Positions 1 to 6,306 are shown, numbered from the stretch's first letter. The stretch: DNA of 7,120 bases from Treponema sp. (GCA_031278025.1 JAITLF010000277.1:1-7120), one strand, 5' to 3'. The notes: generated by a model not told the origin, from the sequence alone. Translations and numbers: made by a program.

Positions 1-1
1 T

Positions 2-463
2 GAGGTTGTGCGAATCGGCGTCCCGGAGGATAACGCCCCCTTTAGTTACGTGGACGCCAAAGGAAAGTGGCAGGGGTATGATGTCTACTTTGCCCGCCGC
101 ATCGCCAAAGAAATACTGGACGACAAGGAAAAATACCTGCGCCTGGTGCCGGTAACCCGCGACAACTGGGTTGAATATCTTGAAACTGATAAGGTAGACA
201 TTGTGCTTTCAGGATTTGGCCCCGGCCCGGAACAAACCGCCGCGGCGGATTTCGCGCTGCCCTACCGGAAAGCCGGAGAAGCCCTTATCGCCCCGGCGGT
301 CAGGAAGGGCAACGGCGAACTTTTGCTCTGGCTGAACGATGTGATAACCCGCCGCATAGAGGATGACTTTTTTCACAACGATTATGAAGCGACGCTGCGC
401 CCGGTTTACGGCAATACCCTTGCCCCGGAAACCGTGGTCATTGAACGCGGCAGCGTAGAATAA
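2..463 (+). CDS. Amino-acid-type ABC transporter substrate-binding protein (SBP_bac_3), 5'-partial and internally shortened
   Basis: The frame is open to the left edge (GAG GTT precede the GTG at 8), so the signal peptide and true start lie outside the window. The visible part opens with the lobe-1 start of the SBP_bac_3 fold (RIGVPEDNAPFSYVD, then WQGYDVYFARRIAKEIL) and reaches DFALPY at residues 81-86, counting from the GTG. It then jumps to the family's C-terminal signature: APAVRKGNGELLLWLN (95-110), FFHNDYEATLRPVYG (121-135). Relatives I know carry about 85-90 residues of lobe 2 between these blocks, including the GKxxxVxKGTT strand; here they are absent and the frame is kept. The ligand-carboxylate Arg of the usual T-x-E-R segment is also missing (GPGPEQ, 71-76). 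Family membership is well supported. Whether it still binds a ligand is doubtful, and it may be a decaying or repurposed gene. DUF4418 follows 15 bp downstream, probably in the same operon. Confidence 0.85.
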   Translation, partial: EVVRIGVPEDNAPFSYVDAKGKWQGYDVYFARRIAKEILDDKEKYLRLVPVTRDNWVEYLETDKVDIVLSGFGPGPEQTAAADFALPYRKAGEALIAPAVRKGNGELLLWLNDVITRRIEDDFFHNDYEATLRPVYGNTLAPETVVIERGSVE

Positions 464-478
464 ATCAGGAGGTATCGT

Positions 479-880
479 ATGAAGAACCGTATCGTTTCAG
501 GCAGCGCCGTGATCATCTTCGGGCTGCTTATCGCGCTGGGGCCTCAGTTTCTGTTCAAGGTTTGCCCGGTTGTAGATGGTATGTATATGAAATGCCATTG
601 GTCGGCCCGGGCGGAAATTGGCATCGGAGGCCCCCTAATCACCGGATTGGGTATCGCCCTTATCTTTTTTGCTAATCCCAAAATACGGCTGGGGCTGACT
701 ATCGGAATATTCCTTTCAGGTGTCCTCGCCCTGCTTATTCCGCACGCCCTTATCGGCGGCTGTGTTATGCACACTATGCCCTGCCGTAAAATCACCTTTC
801 CGGCGATTACCGTTATCGGTATCGTGCTTTTGACAGCGGCGGCTCTTAATGGGTTCTATCTGGTCCGGAAGAAAGAATAG
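479..880 (+). CDS. DUF4418 family four-helix membrane protein
   Basis: This 133-residue protein starts at ATG 479 with AGGAGG at 467-472 and a 6-nt spacer, 15 bp after the preceding stop, so it is probably cotranscribed with the SBP-like gene. Four hydrophobic segments lie at about residues 5-26, 48-66, 70-91 and 106-127. Charges (KNR at the N-terminus, NPKIR between helices 2 and 3, RKKE at the end) put both termini inside by the positive-inside rule. The two outer loops would then hold four cysteines: C29 and C39 (MKCHW) in loop 1, C95 and C102 (MPCR) in loop 2. The KCHW and MPCR motifs match my recollection of DUF4418. The family has no established biochemical function that I know of; relatives often sit beside ABC-transporter genes. 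A role for paired cysteines in a disulfide or metal site is inference only. Confidence 0.8.
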   Translation: MKNRIVSGSAVIIFGLLIALGPQFLFKVCPVVDGMYMKCHWSARAEIGIGGPLITGLGIALIFFANPKIRLGLTIGIFLSGVLALLIPHALIGGCVMHTMPCRKITFPAITVIGIVLLTAAALNGFYLVRKKE

Positions 881-910
881 ACACGCCGCCGCCTAAAGGC
901 GGCGGCGTGT
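881..910 (+). terminator. Strong hairpin immediately after the DUF4418 stop codon
   Basis: A perfect 13-bp inverted repeat (881-893 with 898-910), mostly GCC/GGC, closes a 4-nt TAAA loop and begins at the base after the stop codon. No T-tract follows (TTACGGTACG), so it is not a classical intrinsic terminator. It could still protect the transcript's 3' end or act with Rho. It is self-complementary, so it would also form in a transcript arriving from the convergent LacI gene. Confidence 0.6.
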
Positions 911-928
911 TACGGTACGCAAAGCCCC

Positions 929-984
929 TATCCCCTGGGGATAAGTCCCTGGGGACAAGTCCCTGGGGACAAGTCCCCAGGGAT
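929..984. repeat. 14-bp tandem repeat, four imperfect copies, between convergent genes
   Basis: Four 14-bp units run at 929-942, 943-956, 957-970 and 971-984. The middle two are identical (AAGTCCCTGGGGAC); the first has TATCCCCTGGGGAT and the last AAGTCCCCAGGGAT. Each unit is close to self-complementary. Copies three and four form an 11-bp perfect inverted repeat (960-970 with 973-983), and the first and last can also pair across the array. It fills the gap between the 881-910 hairpin and the LacI stop codon at 996-998, so it probably helps end both converging transcripts. Confidence 0.85.
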
Positions 985-995
985 ACGAGGGCCGG

Positions 996-2000
996 TTACG
1001 AACTTTTTTTCGGCGGCGCGGTGGATTCGCGTATAATCAGTTTGTAGGGCAGGGGCATATCCACCCCACTGACGCTGACGCCGGTGATGCTTTTGTGCAG
1101 GATCAGGGCGGTTTGTTCCCCTATCTTGTCCAGCGGCTGACGGATAGTGGTAAGCCGGGGGATAATATAGCTTGATATATCAATGTCGTCGAATCCCACC
1201 ACGGAAACATCTTCCGGGACCAGGATCCCTTCGTCCTTCAAAATTCGCATAGCGCCCAGGGCGAGTTCGTCGGTAGCGGCGAAAAGGGCGGTAAAATCCC
1301 TGCTCCGCAACAGCAGTTCCCTCATGCCGTACATACCGAATTCGGCGGTGTAATACTGCACGAAGATAACCCTATCCATGGCCTGCTCTATACCGGCAGC
1401 TTCCATGGCGTGAACAAACCCCTTTGCCCGCTGTAACCCAAAGGAAAACCCACTGCCGGTTATCATGTTGATCTTCCGGTGGCCCAGGTTGATCAAATGG
1501 GTAACCCCATCGCGGGCAGCCTGTTCCTCGTTCACATGGATGGACGCCAGCTTGTCCCGGTTAAACGTCGCCGCCACTACCGGCAGCTTTACGCGGTTAA
1601 CGTAATCGTAAAAATTTTCCCCCCGTATTTCCTGGAGAAGAATGATCCCGTCCAGTTTTTCAGATTTCAGTCTGGTAAGGAATTCCTCTTCGCTTGAACC
1701 GTCGAATTTCACGAAAAAAAACAGGGTATGGTACCCAAAGGAATCTAAATGCCGTTCTATAATCGAAAAAAGCTGGCGCTGAAACATATTAAAGGTATCG
1801 GGAAGCACGATGCCCACGGTAAAACTCCGCTTGAGCACCATGCTTCGGGCCGCCTTGTCCGGCACATACCCGGTTTCGGCAATTACCTTCAGTATCTGTT
1901 CCCGTTTTTCGGCGTTTACGTGTTTCTTGCCGTTTACCACACGGGAGACCGTAGACGGCGATGTTCCCACCTGGTTCGCAATATCCTTAATGCTGATCAT
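996..2000 (-). CDS. LacI-family transcriptional regulator
   Basis: This is a 334-residue protein, normal for the family. The start is ATG at 1998-2000 with AAGGA (complement of 2007-2011) 6 nt upstream. The N-terminal LacI helix-turn-helix covers about residues 2-47 (SIKDIANQVGTSPSTVSRVVNG), followed by the hinge-helix region (DKAARSM, 48-54) that normally sits in the operator minor groove. The rest is a periplasmic-binding-protein-like effector domain with usual landmarks: TVGIVLPD (61-68), LQRAKGF (189-195), ATDELALGA (242-250), VVGFDDID (267-274), PRLTTIRQPL (281-290), and C-terminal LIIRESTAPP. The effector is likely a sugar or small metabolite but cannot be named. No sugar transport or catabolic genes adjoin it, so targets are probably elsewhere or outside the window. 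The lipoprotein gene lies upstream on the same strand, 182 bp away across a 17-bp tandem repeat; I saw no convincing promoter in that gap. Confidence 0.95.
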   Translation of the reverse strand: MISIKDIANQVGTSPSTVSRVVNGKKHVNAEKREQILKVIAETGYVPDKAARSMVLKRSFTVGIVLPDTFNMFQRQLFSIIERHLDSFGYHTLFFFVKFDGSSEEEFLTRLKSEKLDGIILLQEIRGENFYDYVNRVKLPVVAATFNRDKLASIHVNEEQAARDGVTHLINLGHRKINMITGSGFSFGLQRAKGFVHAMEAAGIEQAMDRVIFVQYYTAEFGMYGMRELLLRSRDFTALFAATDELALGAMRILKDEGILVPEDVSVVGFDDIDISSYIIPRLTTIRQPLDKIGEQTALILHKSITGVSVSGVDMPLPYKLIIRESTAPPKKSS

Positions 2001-2113
2001 GCCCTATCCTTATTCTCGTCCTTCCAGGATTCTATCAAAAAACCGCCCATTTGAATATATGCCCCAGAGAAAGAGGGCGCCCCGCCGGTAGTGGCCAAGA
2101 CATCGTTACGATA

Positions 2114-2198
2114 GTTACCCGGTTACGTCAGTTACCCGGTTACGTCAGTTACCCGGTTACGTCAGTTACCCGGTTACGTCAGTTACCAGGTTACTTCG
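2114..2198. repeat. 17-bp tandem repeat, four identical copies plus one diverged
   Basis: Four identical copies of GTTACCCGGTTACGTCA run at 2114-2130, 2131-2147, 2148-2164 and 2165-2181. A fifth, diverged copy (GTTACCAGGTTACTTCG) covers 2182-2198 and overlaps the last codons and stop of the minus-strand lipoprotein gene. A degenerate half-unit lies just before, at 2104-2113. GTTAC occurs eleven times, at 2105, 2114, 2122, 2131, 2139, 2148, 2156, 2165, 2173, 2182 and 2190, alternating 9 and 8 nt apart. The identity of the middle copies suggests recent expansion, perhaps seeded from the gene's 3' end. It lies between two genes of the same orientation and upstream of the LacI gene. Confidence 0.95.
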
Positions 2199-2938
2199 TA
2201 CATCAGCGGCCGCTCAAGGACCAGAAGGTCAATGAGGGGAAGGTCGAAACGGGCGCGTCTACCCTGGGCGGCGCCTCCCCGTACTTCTTTGACCGGACGG
2301 GGAAATTCGATGGTTATGGGAATACGGGCGGCGGCGATTTCGTCCGCCACGCGGGGGCCGTGCAGGGAGGCCACGATCTCCCGGTAGACCGCCGTGGTCA
2401 GGGGGATCCCCGTGGCTACCGGGGCAGCCAGGGTGGAAAGATAGTCCCTGACATCCTCGGAAAGGAGGGAGAGAAGCTGGGGGCCGGTCTCCAGGTCCAG
2501 GGAAATGACAACCCGCCCCGCCGGGTCGTACCGGATAAAGGGCGCTCCCCCCGCTCGTGCGGGCAGGGACAGGAAGGCGTCAATACGGGACACGGAGACG
2601 GCGCCGGCCACCGCGGTGGGGCTTTTGTTACGCAGGGACACGGCGGAGATTCCCGGCGCCGCCGCCATGGACAAGGCAATGGCGGGGCCGTCCAGCAGGG
2701 GAGGCTGGGCATCCTGGGCGCCGCCCCGCAGGATGCTGTTAAGCAACCAGAGCCGCCCGGCCATCTGGTTTCCCAGGGCTATTTCCAGTTCAATTTCTGC
2801 CGAACCGTCCTGATTGACCACGCCATCTACCGTGCCGGAGCAGGAGGCGAAGACCAGAACCGCGGCACAGAGAACAAACGCCGCCGGGAACCGCGTTTTT
2901 TGCGGGGGGAGCGGCCACATACGCAGGGTGGAATCCAT
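2183..2938 (-). CDS. Predicted lipoprotein of unknown function
   Basis: This 251-residue protein starts at ATG 2936-2938; a weak GAGG lies about 8 nt upstream. A second ATG at 2918-2920 would shorten the N-terminus by six residues and keep the signal peptide. The N-terminus has basic residues (K14, R16), a hydrophobic core (AAFVLCAAVLVF, 19-30) and a relaxed lipobox ending ASC, with C33 the likely lipidated residue, so the mature protein should be membrane-anchored outside the cytoplasm. The mature part starts GTVDGVVNQDGSAEIELEIALG, a beta-rich pattern loosely like LppM/DUF3153-type lipoproteins; I would not assign that family. No catalytic motif or further transmembrane helix is visible. 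The long plus-strand frame over the same bases is a GC-rich shadow. The stop codon lies in the last 17-bp repeat copy, and a 57-nt palindrome sits 12 nt before the start. Confidence 0.8.
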   Translation of the reverse strand: MDSTLRMWPLPPQKTRFPAAFVLCAAVLVFASCSGTVDGVVNQDGSAEIELEIALGNQMAGRLWLLNSILRGGAQDAQPPLLDGPAIALSMAAAPGISAVSLRNKSPTAVAGAVSVSRIDAFLSLPARAGGAPFIRYDPAGRVVISLDLETGPQLLSLLSEDVRDYLSTLAAPVATGIPLTTAVYREIVASLHGPRVADEIAAARIPITIEFPRPVKEVRGGAAQGRRARFDLPLIDLLVLERPLMYEVTW

Positions 2939-2950
2939 TAAAACCTCGTT

Positions 2951-3007
2951 CTATAGTTAGTGGCTGTCCGCCAAGCAGCCGGCTTTGCGGACAGCCACTA
3001 ACTATAG
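2951..3007. repeat. 57-nt near-perfect palindromic element (long hairpin)
   Basis: A perfect 21-bp inverted repeat pairs 2951-2971 with 2987-3007. After one C·T mismatch the pairing continues for 4 bp more (2973-2976 with 2982-2985), leaving a 5-nt apex. The outer ends are themselves CTATAG palindromes. On the minus strand it would end 12 nt before the lipoprotein start, flush against the weak GAGG ribosome-binding region. On the plus strand it is followed by TTTTT at 3011-3015 and resembles an intrinsic terminator, although no plus-strand gene ends here. It could be a mobile palindromic repeat, a terminator for antisense transcription, or a leader structure. Confidence 0.9.
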
Positions 3008-3242
3008 CTATTTTTAAGCTGAAAAGATACATGGGATATCAGGGACACTGCCGCCGCCGGCTGGAATAGAAGAAGCGATAATCGTCTCGCTGCTAATGGG
3101 GGAGGGGGGACCGGCCTTTGCAGGGCTTGCAACCATTTGGAACATCCGGTGTCCAAAAATCAACTATTTTTATAGCGCTGCTTTACGGCGGCAACGGGAT
3201 CCCGTGCAGGGAGCCGGCGGCTACAGCCGCGGGATGCTTTGC

Positions 3243-3279
3243 CCCGCCCCGTATCAATTCGCCATTTATACGGGGCGGG
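3243..3279 (+). promoter_or_regulatory. Leader hairpin upstream of the acyl-CoA ligase gene
   Basis: A perfect 12-bp inverted repeat (CCCGCCCCGTAT at 3243-3254 with 3268-3279) encloses a 13-nt loop, 39 nt before the ligase start codon. A GC-rich stem without a T-run afterwards suggests a leader structure or attenuating element rather than a complete terminator. Its function is inference only. Confidence 0.5.
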
Positions 3280-3308
3280 TTCTCTGGATTCCGGCATTCC
3301 AAATTTGC

Positions 3309-3312
3309 GGAG
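3309..3312 (+). promoter_or_regulatory. Ribosome-binding site that fixes the ligase start
   Basis: GGAG lies 6 nt before ATG 3319. It supports starting the ligase there rather than at the in-frame ATG 3118, which has no comparable site and would add 67 residues with no resemblance to the family. Confidence 0.75.
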
Positions 3313-3318
3313 TATAGT

Positions 3319-5028
3319 ATGTATGTTGAACGAAACGCTTGGGCTTTTTTGGATGACTACCGGGGAATCGCCTTTAACGGGCGTTGGCCGACCCTTCCTG
3401 AAATGTTCAGGATCACCGTTTCCCGTTACCGGGAGCGGCCCTGCCTTACCGTGTACGAACCGGATCGTATCAGTTTTACCTATGATGAATCGCTGAAGAT
3501 CATCGAGGCGGTTGCCCGGTGGCTTCACCACAAGGGGCTGCGTAACGGGGACAAGGTTGCGGTAACCGGAAAGAATTCCCCGGAATGGGCGGTGGCCTAC
3601 CTGGGGATTCTTTTTGCCGGGGCGGTAGTGGTGCCTATCGACTATCAGCTTAAAGACGAAGAGATCGATCTGCTGCTCAAGACGGCAAAGGTACGGTTTC
3701 TGTTTGTGGATGAGGAAAAATACGAAGGCTATGCGTTAAGCGGCAGGCTGGAACAGGTTCTTTCCCTTAAACGGGGTGTGGGAACCTCTGTGTATGACCT
3801 TGACGGGCCGAAGGCGGAGATTGAACCGGCCGCCGAAGAGGATCTGGCGGCCATACTCTTTACTTCCGGGACCACCGGCCAGCCTAAGGGGGTGATGCTG
3901 ACCCACCGGAACCTGGTATCCGACTGTTACCTGGCCCAGGGCAACATGCAGCTCTATCCCACGGATGTTTTCTATGCCCTGCTGCCCCTCCACCATGCCT
4001 ACACCATGCTGGCGGTGTTCATCGAAAGCATATCGGTAGGCGCGGAAGTTGTGTTTGGGAAAAAGATGGTAACGGCGGTAATATTGAAGGAACTCAAGCT
4101 GGGGAAGATCACCATGCTGCTGGCGGTTCCCATGCTTTTCAACAAGGTGCTGGCCGGCATCATCAGGGGGATAAAGGAAAAGGGGCCGGCGGCGTACGGC
4201 CTTATTTCGGCGCTGATGGGGCTTTCGGGATTCATCAAAAAAGTCTTCCGGGTAAACCCCGGAAAGAAGATGTTCAGATTCCTGCTGGACAAGGCTTCCC
4301 TTACCACCCTGCGTATCTGTATCTGCGGCGGCGGTCCCCTGGCGCCCAGCGTATTCAAGAAGTACAACCAGCTGGGTATAGATTTTGTCCAGGGTTACGG
4401 CCTTACGGAAACCAGCCCCATCATCAACCTAAACCCGGTGGAACACTATAAGGAAACCAGCGTAGGCAGGATTATCCCCCAGGTGGACATGAAGATACTG
4501 AATCCCGATGAGCGGGGCGTGGGAGAGGTAATCGTGAAGGGGCCTATGGTGATGCAGGGCTACTTCGAGATGCCCAAAGAAACCGCCGCGTCCTTTACCC
4601 CCGACGGCTACCTGAAGACCGGCGACCTGGGCTATCTGGACAGCGAACACTACCTCTACCTTACCGGCCGGGCCAAGAACGTCATCGTTACCGAAGGCGG
4701 CAAGAACGTTTACCCCGAGGAAATCGAAAACGAGTTTCAGCTCTTTGATGAGATTGATCAGATTCTGGTGCGGGGATTTGTGCGGGACAAGAAGATGAAG
4801 ACCGAAGGCATTGAAGCCCTGGCGTACCCTTCTCCTGATTTTTTCGCTTCCCGTGCTAACCATAGCGGCACGGCTTTTTCCCGGCAGGACATTAAGGCCA
4901 GGGTAGATTCGATCATCGCCGAAGTAAACCAGCGGCTGCTGCCGTACCAGCGGATAACGCGGACGGTAATCCTGGATAAGCCCATGGAGATGACCACCAC
5001 CAAGAAGATCAAACGGGAAGCGATCTAA
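3319..5028 (+). CDS. AMP-forming long-chain fatty acid--CoA ligase
   Basis: This 569-residue enzyme, full length for the family, should activate a carboxylic acid, most likely a long-chain fatty acid, to its acyl-CoA through an acyl-adenylate. All core ANL-superfamily motifs are present: the phosphate-binding loop TSGTTGQPKG (182-191), PLHHAYTM (223-230), GGGPLAP (337-343), GYGLTETSP (359-367), YLKTGDLGYLD with ribose-binding D436 (431-441), the hinge LTGRAKNVIV with R451 (448-457), and the C-terminal TTTKKIKR, in which K563 fits the adenylation lysine. No signal peptide or strong membrane helix is seen, so it is cytosolic or peripheral. The start at 3319 is chosen from its GGAG site. The upstream gene is divergent and the downstream one convergent, so it is probably monocistronic. 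Chain length cannot be read from sequence; a medium-chain or aryl-acid substrate is possible. Confidence 0.93.
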   Translation: MYVERNAWAFLDDYRGIAFNGRWPTLPEMFRITVSRYRERPCLTVYEPDRISFTYDESLKIIEAVARWLHHKGLRNGDKVAVTGKNSPEWAVAYLGILFAGAVVVPIDYQLKDEEIDLLLKTAKVRFLFVDEEKYEGYALSGRLEQVLSLKRGVGTSVYDLDGPKAEIEPAAEEDLAAILFTSGTTGQPKGVMLTHRNLVSDCYLAQGNMQLYPTDVFYALLPLHHAYTMLAVFIESISVGAEVVFGKKMVTAVILKELKLGKITMLLAVPMLFNKVLAGIIRGIKEKGPAAYGLISALMGLSGFIKKVFRVNPGKKMFRFLLDKASLTTLRICICGGGPLAPSVFKKYNQLGIDFVQGYGLTETSPIINLNPVEHYKETSVGRIIPQVDMKILNPDERGVGEVIVKGPMVMQGYFEMPKETAASFTPDGYLKTGDLGYLDSEHYLYLTGRAKNVIVTEGGKNVYPEEIENEFQLFDEIDQILVRGFVRDKKMKTEGIEALAYPSPDFFASRANHSGTAFSRQDIKARVDSIIAEVNQRLLPYQRITRTVILDKPMEMTTTKKIKREAI

Positions 5029-5068
5029 CGCGGGCCGGGGGCAGCCGGTTTCATTCGATTCAACGGCG

Positions 5069-5165
5069 CCCCCGCCCCGCGCCCCCGCCCCGCGCCCCCG
5101 CCGGCGGCCCCGCCCCGCGATCCCGCCGGCGCCCCCGCCCCGCGATCCCGCCGGCGGCCCCGCCC
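5069..5165. repeat. C-rich nested tandem repeat, G-quadruplex prone on the minus strand
   Basis: This spacer between convergent genes has 13 runs of three to five C on the plus strand. A short CGCCCCCGCCCCG-type unit repeats at the start. Then a 25-bp unit occurs at 5106-5130 and 5131-5155 (24/25 identical, differing at the second base, with a shared CGCGATCCCGCCGGC end), and a partial third copy begins at 5156. In the core 5069-5099, five runs are separated by only 1 or 3 nt, so the minus strand, and the 3' region of dehydrogenase transcripts, fits a tight G-quadruplex pattern. The rest of the gap (5029-5068) shows nothing recognisable. Confidence 0.9.
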
Positions 5166-5185
5166 GGATTTGTTCGGCTTTGCTG

Positions 5186-6277
5186 TTACGGCCGAACCGG
5201 AGGCACCGCCTCGCTCACTCCCAGCGACCGGGCAGCGGCTTTAATGGTTTCCCATACATCCTCCGCCACCGGAACTCCCTCACGGTTACTGCGCTCCTCC
5301 GCTTCCCGGCCTTTCAGACCGGCGTAGTAGACCCGCTCCCGGCCTTCCGCGGGGGTAAGGCCGGCCAGGGCGTCCAGCATGTGGTCCATGTCGCGCCTGA
5401 AATCCGCCGGGTCCCGAAAGAGGTCTATACGCAGGGCCATGAAGAAGTGGCAAACCCTGGCGGAGGTAACCGCCGAATCCCGGACGCCGGCGCCAAAGGT
5501 TCCCCCGGAGGTAAGGGCCGTAAGAATGTCCACCATGACGGCCAGGCCGTAGCCTTTGTAGCCGCCGAAAGCCGCGCCTTCGCCGCCCAGGGGGAGGAGG
5601 CCGCCGCCCTTGAGATAGAGCATGTCTTCCAGAAGGCGCGCCGGCTGGGCTATAGGCCGGCCGTCGGCGCCCACCGCCCAGCCGGGGGGAATCTCCCTGC
5701 CTTCCCGCTCGCGAATTTCGATGGCCCCGCGGGTAACGGTGGTTGTTGCCATGTCCAGGCTGAAGCGGCGGTCCCCGCACGCGGGGGCGGCAAAGGCGAT
5801 GGGGTTGGTCCCGAACATCGGGGCCCGGGCAAAGGTTGGCACCCCCAGGGCGGCGGTGTTGGTCAAGGCTATGCCCAGCATGTCCTGACGGGCGGCCATC
5901 TCGGAATAAAAGCCGGCTATCCCAAAGTGATTGGAATTGCGTATGCTGCATACGCCCGCGCCGTGCTTCCGGGCGGTTTCGATGACCCATTCCATGGCTT
6001 TGCGGCTCACCGGCATACCCATGCCTCCCCGCGCGTCCAAAACACGGGAAATGGGGGTTTCCCGCAAGACCGCGGGGGTAACGCCCCCTTTGATGAGTCC
6101 CGCCTGTATGCCGGTAATGTAGCGGGAAAGGTGGGCCACGCCGTGGCTTGGGATGCCCCGCGCGTCGGCGGCTACAAGAATACGGGCGGAATCTTCCGCT
6201 TCTTCCCCAGGGATTCCCAGGGCTTCTAATATATGTGAAACACATCCTTCCAGTTCGGGACGGGATATACGGATCAT
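5186..6277 (-). CDS. Ldh_2-family NAD(P)-dependent malate/L-lactate-type dehydrogenase
   Basis: This 363-residue protein matches the usual length of the PF02615 family, which includes malate/L-lactate, ureidoglycolate and 2,3-diketogulonate-type reductases that interconvert 2-hydroxy and 2-keto acids in the cytosol. These are unrelated to the classical Rossmann lactate dehydrogenases. Visible landmarks: ADARGIPSHG with the conserved Ser44-His45 pair (37-46), NSNHFGIAGFY (114-124), LTNTAALGVP (138-147), PMFGTNPIAFAAP (153-165), DMATTT (175-180), and the cofactor-site segment FGGYKGYGLAVMVDILTALTSG (237-258). The start ATG 6275-6277 has AAGGAG (complement of 6283-6288) at 5-nt spacing. A good promoter lies at 6361-6389, giving a leader of about 75 nt. 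The substrate cannot be fixed from sequence; neighbours give no allantoin or sugar-acid pathway. The long plus-strand frame over it is a GC-rich shadow. Confidence 0.93.
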   Translation of the reverse strand: MIRISRPELEGCVSHILEALGIPGEEAEDSARILVAADARGIPSHGVAHLSRYITGIQAGLIKGGVTPAVLRETPISRVLDARGGMGMPVSRKAMEWVIETARKHGAGVCSIRNSNHFGIAGFYSEMAARQDMLGIALTNTAALGVPTFARAPMFGTNPIAFAAPACGDRRFSLDMATTTVTRGAIEIREREGREIPPGWAVGADGRPIAQPARLLEDMLYLKGGGLLPLGGEGAAFGGYKGYGLAVMVDILTALTSGGTFGAGVRDSAVTSARVCHFFMALRIDLFRDPADFRRDMDHMLDALAGLTPAEGRERVYYAGLKGREAEERSNREGVPVAEDVWETIKAAARSLGVSEAVPPVRP

Positions 6278-6306
6278 GGATACTCCTTCGCGGTTAGCTG
6301 AGGCGG

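Larger units (their letters stand above)
3008..3318. other. Divergent intergenic spacer between lipoprotein and acyl-CoA ligase genes
   Basis: About 310 bp without a supported gene. It should hold promoters for both flanking genes, but I found no clear -35/-10 pair on either strand. An AT-rich patch at 3153-3174 is the likeliest unwinding region. Small dyads occur at 3195-3204 (CGGGATCCCG) and 3217-3230, and a larger one at 3243-3279. The ligase frame is open back to 3118, but that stretch reads as low-quality protein and is not annotated as coding. Confidence 0.6.

Noticed and set aside
2031..2061. LacI-gene promoter from TTGATA or TATATT on the minus strand
   Set aside because: TTGATA has no acceptable -10 at 16-18 nt, and TATATT has no -35 at the right distance.
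2114..2198. Replication-origin iterons
   Set aside because: The 17-bp repeats are iteron-sized, but there is no replication initiator gene, AT-rich unwinding region or DnaA box nearby, and the neighbours are chromosomal genes.
2051..2941. A 296-codon plus-strand frame covering the 17-bp repeats and the lipoprotein gene
   Set aside because: It is Gly/Arg/Gln-rich without any domain, spans the tandem repeat, and is antisense to a frame with a proper signal peptide and lipobox. It is typical of GC-rich antisense openness.
3127..3175. Ligase promoter from TTGCAA or TTGGAA with the downstream AT-rich patch
   Set aside because: At 16-19 nt spacing neither hexamer meets a credible -10, so the AT patch alone is not enough.
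3118..3318. N-terminal extension of the acyl-CoA ligase from ATG 3118
   Set aside because: The 67 added residues do not resemble the family, cross several hairpins, and lack a ribosome-binding site, whereas ATG 3319 has GGAG at 6 nt.
5172..5197. Hairpin GTTCGGC/GCCGAAC as an intrinsic terminator of the dehydrogenase gene
   Set aside because: The stem is only 7 bp with a 12-nt loop, it encloses the stop codon, and no T-tract follows on the minus strand.
5180..6229. A 349-codon plus-strand frame opposite the dehydrogenase
   Set aside because: The minus-strand frame shows all Ldh_2 motifs, a promoter and a ribosome-binding site; the opposite frame has no recognisable protein features.
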